Source: Atopobium sp. UBA2090 (GTDB lineage Bacteria; Actinomycetota; Coriobacteriia; Coriobacteriales; Atopobiaceae). Taken from it: a stretch of DNA of 9,899 nt. Position 1 is the first letter of the stretch; the number at the start of each line of letters is the position of its first letter. The DNA is taken from contig DCZG01000146.1 in NCBI GenBank assembly GCA_002331575.1, positions 1 through 9,899 of the forward strand. Direction: 5' to 3'. This document shows, in pieces, positions 7,117 to 9,899 of the stretch. The position numbers were made by a program, and so were the translations under genes. The notes beneath the pieces are model-generated. The model saw nothing but the letters and a program-made list of their open reading frames with translations, ran no database searches and was not told the origin of the DNA.

Positions 7117-8517
7117 CTACCTGACGACGTACGAGTAGGTGCCAGCGGGAGCGACGCGCGGAGCGAACTCATGACGCCCCGACGCGTCTGAGCACTCGAC
7201 GTAATACTCGACGGTGGTTCCGGCTGCCTGACCGGGAATCTCAGCGGTGAAGACCTCACGCGTGGCGGCAGCTTCGAGGTCGGCGGACGTCCATGCTCCG
7301 CCATTGGCTCGCCAATGCAGCTTTGGCATTCCTTCGGTCAGTTCCTCGCCGCTGTATGCCACGATGGTCGCGTGCACGCGGTACGGCTCGCCCGCGCACA
7401 CGGTGCCGAGGGGGCGTGTCGCACGTACGTAGAGCATCTTGGAATCCCACACGGCGCGGGTGCGGCAGTGAAGGACGTCGAACGACTGCCACCCGATCTC
7501 CTCGTAGTCCTCGCGCGGGATGTCGGAACTCTCTGGCTCGTCGTCAAGCACGAAGGTGAAGCCCTTGACGTCGTAGCCGGGAAGGGCGGCGCGGAAGGTC
7601 TCGAGAGCTCCCTCGTCGGTGTGGATGCCATACATGGGCACGTAGACGCACTTGTTGAGGATGAGCGAGTTGGAGTAGGCGGCAACACCTCCGTCCTCGC
7701 CGAAGTAGTCTGTGTCGAGGCGGATTATCTCCCAGGGCTCGCCGTAGGAGTTGGTGGCGCCGGCGAGCTCGGTATCGACGATGTGCTCCACGATGTCGTA
7801 GTGTGGGTGGCTCTTGGGGAAGCGCAGCACGATGATGCGACGGTCGTCGATTGGTTTGGCGAGGCAGTCGATATGGTTGAGGTTGAGGTCCTCGTAGTCG
7901 GAGAGCACCGTGTAGTTGGTCATGCCGGTGACCTCGGCGACCTGCGAGAAGTACTCGTCGTCGGAGAAGCCCTTGTAGCGGTTCTCAAAGAGCAGGATCT
8001 CGGTCGAGATGATGGAGTTGACGCCATCGGTGAGCATGTTGCCACCCGTGAAGGCGAACGGCAGCTTGATGAAGTCCACCCCCAGTGCCTTGGCGATCTG
8101 GCCTGCGGCGAGGTCGTCCTTGCCGTCACTCTCGAACTCGTCGATGGGGTGCTCCTCGAAGTCCGGTGCGAGGAGAGGGGCGTCGTGCCCCACGTTGGCG
8201 AACGGAGTCGAGAAGAGATAGCTCGGGCCGAGAAGGTGCTGCTCGCCTCGCTCGTCGAAAAGGGCGTGCGGGCCAAAGTCGCGAGGCCAGCTGCAGTCGT
8301 CTCCCTGGGAGACCTTCACGTACGTGACGCGCGTGGGGTCGACTTCCCATTCGTCAAAGGTCCGCTTTGCCGCCTCGATGGCCTCGTCATCACTGACGAG
8401 CAGGTAGACATGCGTGTCTTTGGCAAACTCCTGGACGAGCTTGTGCGGCAGGAAGAGGGGCCAGGCGAACATGACGCCGATGGCGGGTTCCCACTCCGCA
8501 GCGATGCGCTTTTTCAT
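7117..8517 (-). CDS. Agmatine deiminase / PPAD-family guanidino deiminase (deiminase 2)
   Basis: Probable cytosolic guanidino-group deiminase of 466 aa, the closest paralogue of deiminase 1: both begin MK(K/R)R(I/L)AAEWEPAIGVM.AWP and align almost without gaps. Catalytic positions are all present: W77-P-R-D80, GGN 158-160, H215/D217 in NHID, N283 in AYSNSLILN, and C351 in DVLHCRTRAVW. An Ig-like C-terminal region of about 110 residues follows, ending in a strand-rich block (VEYYV, then APRVAPAGTYSYVVR). No signal peptide or membrane segment is seen. Two ATGs lie close together; 8517 is chosen because AGGAGG (complement of 8525-8530) is seven bases before it but only one base from the ATG at 8523. 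The stop codon of deiminase 3 overlaps this ribosome binding site, indicating translational coupling. The carbamoyltransferase follows after 45 bases. The substrate may differ from that of deiminase 1, but the sequence does not show how. Confidence 0.9.
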   Translation of the reverse strand: MKKRIAAEWEPAIGVMFAWPLFLPHKLVQEFAKDTHVYLLVSDDEAIEAAKRTFDEWEVDPTRVTYVKVSQGDDCSWPRDFGPHALFDERGEQHLLGPSYLFSTPFANVGHDAPLLAPDFEEHPIDEFESDGKDDLAAGQIAKALGVDFIKLPFAFTGGNMLTDGVNSIISTEILLFENRYKGFSDDEYFSQVAEVTGMTNYTVLSDYEDLNLNHIDCLAKPIDDRRIIVLRFPKSHPHYDIVEHIVDTELAGATNSYGEPWEIIRLDTDYFGEDGGVAAYSNSLILNKCVYVPMYGIHTDEGALETFRAALPGYDVKGFTFVLDDEPESSDIPREDYEEIGWQSFDVLHCRTRAVWDSKMLYVRATRPLGTVCAGEPYRVHATIVAYSGEELTEGMPKLHWRANGGAWTSADLEAAATREVFTAEIPGQAAGTTVEYYVECSDASGRHEFAPRVAPAGTYSYVVR

Positions 8518-8524
8518 GACCATG

Positions 8525-8531
8525 CCTCCTA
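8525..8531 (-). promoter_or_regulatory. Ribosome binding site of deiminase 2 overlapping the deiminase 3 stop codon
   Basis: The minus strand reads TAGGAGGCATGGTCATG. TAG is the deiminase 3 stop and its last two bases begin the AGGAGG ribosome binding site. The second ATG (8517) is seven bases from it, the normal spacing. This decides the deiminase 2 start and implies that ribosomes finishing deiminase 3 help start deiminase 2. Confidence 0.85.
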
Positions 8532-9899
8532 GCGAACGACGTAGGTGAGGTACTGTGCGGGTGCCACGCGCGGCGAGCTCGTCTCGCGACCGGACTCGTC
8601 GGCGACGTGGGCGTAGTACTCGATGGCGGTGCCGGACGGCTGGGCGGGAATCTCTGCGCAGAGCACCTCGTTGATTGGGGAGGGCACGAGAGGGGTGGTC
8701 TGCCAATCGGTTTCGTCGACCGTGCGCCAGCGTACACAAGTCTTCTCGGCGACAAGTTGGGTTGCGCTGTAGGCGACGGCACGAACCTGAACCACGACGG
8801 GGGTGCCTGCCGTGGGCGTGCCGACGGGGCCGGGGACGTCGACGTGCAGCATCTGGGAGTCCCAGACGGCACGGGTGCGGCAGTGCAGCACGTCGCCCGC
8901 GACCCAGCCGCACTCGTTGTAGAGGTCGTCGGGGTTGACGGAGAACGGCTCGTCCGCGAACTCAAAGGTGAAGCCCTGGACGTCGTAGCCGGGCATGGCC
9001 GCGCGCCAGGTGGCGAGGGCGCCCTCGTCGGCGGGGATACCGTACATGGGCACGTAGACGCAGCCGTTGAGGATGAGAGAGTTTACGTAGTCGGCAAAGC
9101 CGTTGCCGTCACGGGTGATTCCCGTGTCCATGCGGATGATCTGCCAGGGCTCGCCGTAGGAGTTGGTGGTTTGCTGGAGTCGTGCGACGAGATTCTCGTA
9201 GATGGGATAGCGGTCGCTGTCCTTGGGCGCGCGCATGACGAGAAGGCGTCTCTCGTCGAGGATCTTGAGGAAGCAGTCGATGTGGTTGAGGCTGAACTCC
9301 TCGTAGTTGGGGAGCACGATGTAGTTGGTCATCCCGGTGATCTTCGTGGCGTAGTCGAAGAACGCCTCGCGGGTGAGACCCTCGAACTCGTTCTCGGCGA
9401 CGAGAACCTTGGTCGAGATCACGGTGTTGATGCCGTCGTTGAGTACGTTGCCGCCAGTGAAGGCGAACGGGGCTTTTATGAACGAGAGTCCCAGCTGGTG
9501 AGCGATGGGCTCCGCCGCGAGGTCGTCGGCGGTGTTACCGTCGAACTGCGTCAGCGGAACCTTTTCGTTTCCCCAAGGCGTGCAGTAGAGCGTGGCATTT
9601 TCCTCGGTGCCGCAGTGCGGGGTGGCAAGGGTGTAGCGCGGGCCGAGGAGAGCGTAGTTGCCCATCTCGTCAAACAGGGGGTGCGGGCCCCAATCGCGAA
9701 CCCAGAACTCGTCGTCTCCCTTGGGAACGACGAGGTAGCGCACGGCTTCGGGATCGATGCCCATCTTGGGCAGGGTCTCCTTGGCGTTCTGAATGCCGGC
9801 CTCGTCGGCACACATGAGATGGAGCTGCGTGTCATGGGCAAGCTTGGTGACGAGGGCGGACGGAATGCAGATGGGCCAGGCGATGAGCACGCCTACCGC
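8529..9899 (-). CDS. Agmatine deiminase / PPAD-family guanidino deiminase, 5'-truncated by the window (deiminase 3)
   Basis: 456 residues are visible. Reading continues in frame to the window edge as AVGVLIAWP, which matches AIGVM.AWP at residues 12-20 of the paralogues, so only about 11 N-terminal residues are missing and the real start is outside. Using visible numbering, catalytic residues are W66-V-R-D69, GGN 149-151, H206/D208 in NHID, N273 in YVNSLILN and C340 in GDVLHCRTRAVW. The C-terminal Ig-like region is present and ends in SPRVAPAQYLTYVVR. It is the most divergent of the three: WVRD replaces WPRD, HPLF replaces HALF, CFLKILDERR replaces CLAKP(L/I)DDRR, and the 92-112 region is quite different. 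This suggests a separate substrate preference, though the fold and chemistry are the same. It is the first visible gene of the minus-strand series and is translationally coupled to deiminase 2. Stop codon TAG. Confidence 0.9.
   Translation of the reverse strand, partial: AVGVLIAWPICIPSALVTKLAHDTQLHLMCADEAGIQNAKETLPKMGIDPEAVRYLVVPKGDDEFWVRDWGPHPLFDEMGNYALLGPRYTLATPHCGTEENATLYCTPWGNEKVPLTQFDGNTADDLAAEPIAHQLGLSFIKAPFAFTGGNVLNDGINTVISTKVLVAENEFEGLTREAFFDYATKITGMTNYIVLPNYEEFSLNHIDCFLKILDERRLLVMRAPKDSDRYPIYENLVARLQQTTNSYGEPWQIIRMDTGITRDGNGFADYVNSLILNGCVYVPMYGIPADEGALATWRAAMPGYDVQGFTFEFADEPFSVNPDDLYNECGWVAGDVLHCRTRAVWDSQMLHVDVPGPVGTPTAGTPVVVQVRAVAYSATQLVAEKTCVRWRTVDETDWQTTPLVPSPINEVLCAEIPAQPSGTAIEYYAHVADESGRETSSPRVAPAQYLTYVVR

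Noticed and set aside
5953..7191. Long plus-strand open frame (about 410 codons) opposite the carbamoyltransferase gene
   Set aside because: It is antisense to a gene with clear family motifs, has no recognisable domain, and is the kind of frame that GC-biased third codon positions create.
7315..8532. Long plus-strand open frame (about 405 codons) opposite deiminase 2
   Set aside because: Its valine-, glycine- and aspartate-rich translation shows no family motif, and it mirrors a well-supported gene; taken as a shadow.
8518..8913. N-terminal extension of deiminase 2 back to 8913
   Set aside because: It would overlap most of the 3' end of deiminase 3 and translates to Arg-rich low-information sequence; the start at 8517 has a proper ribosome binding site and matches deiminase 1.
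1..9899. CRISPR arrays, tRNA or rRNA genes, insertion sequences, transcription regulator genes
   Set aside because: No regularly spaced repeats, cloverleaf-like segments, transposase motifs or helix-turn-helix proteins were seen on either strand.

Overview
The window is a GC-rich bacterial catabolic locus for guanidino compounds, resembling the agmatine deiminase pathway. In that pathway a guanidino group is deiminated to a ureido group, which is split by phosphate to give an amine and carbamoyl phosphate. The carbamoyl phosphate then yields ATP, ammonia and CO2. Codon use, GC content and the lack of secretion signals would suit a fermentative anaerobic actinobacterium such as a Coriobacteriia member (Olsenella/Atopobium-like), but that is inference: there is no rRNA or other marker gene in the window.

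Layout. The left end (1-1680) is a plus-strand pair: the last 71 residues of an APC-type permease, then deiminase 1. A strong intrinsic terminator (1741-1779) follows. The convergent gap also holds a second, larger structured element, a 16-bp perfect inverted repeat (1846-1928). Everything from 1947 to the right edge is one minus-strand gene series. In transcription order it runs: deiminase 3 (5' end beyond the window), deiminase 2, putrescine/ornithine-type carbamoyltransferase, permease 3, permease 2, carbamate kinase. The promoter that would start this series lies outside the window.

How the genes fit together. One carbamoyltransferase and one carbamate kinase appear to serve three paralogous deiminases and three paralogous APC permeases. 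A simple reading is several substrate/product exchange systems feeding one ATP-generating tail. The deiminases are not the usual short AgDI form. Each has about 110 residues after the catalytic Cys that look like an Ig-like/beta domain, the layout of Porphyromonas-type peptidylarginine deiminase (PPAD), but without a signal peptide. They also lack an R-x-R pair at the position where I recall the PPAD carboxylate-binding arginines. They are therefore likely cytosolic enzymes acting on small guanidino substrates, whose identity the sequence does not settle.

No regulator, tRNA, rRNA, CRISPR array, IS element or phage gene was seen. Every stretch without a coding gene is under 300 bases. The longest is 1681-1946, described through its terminator and palindrome.
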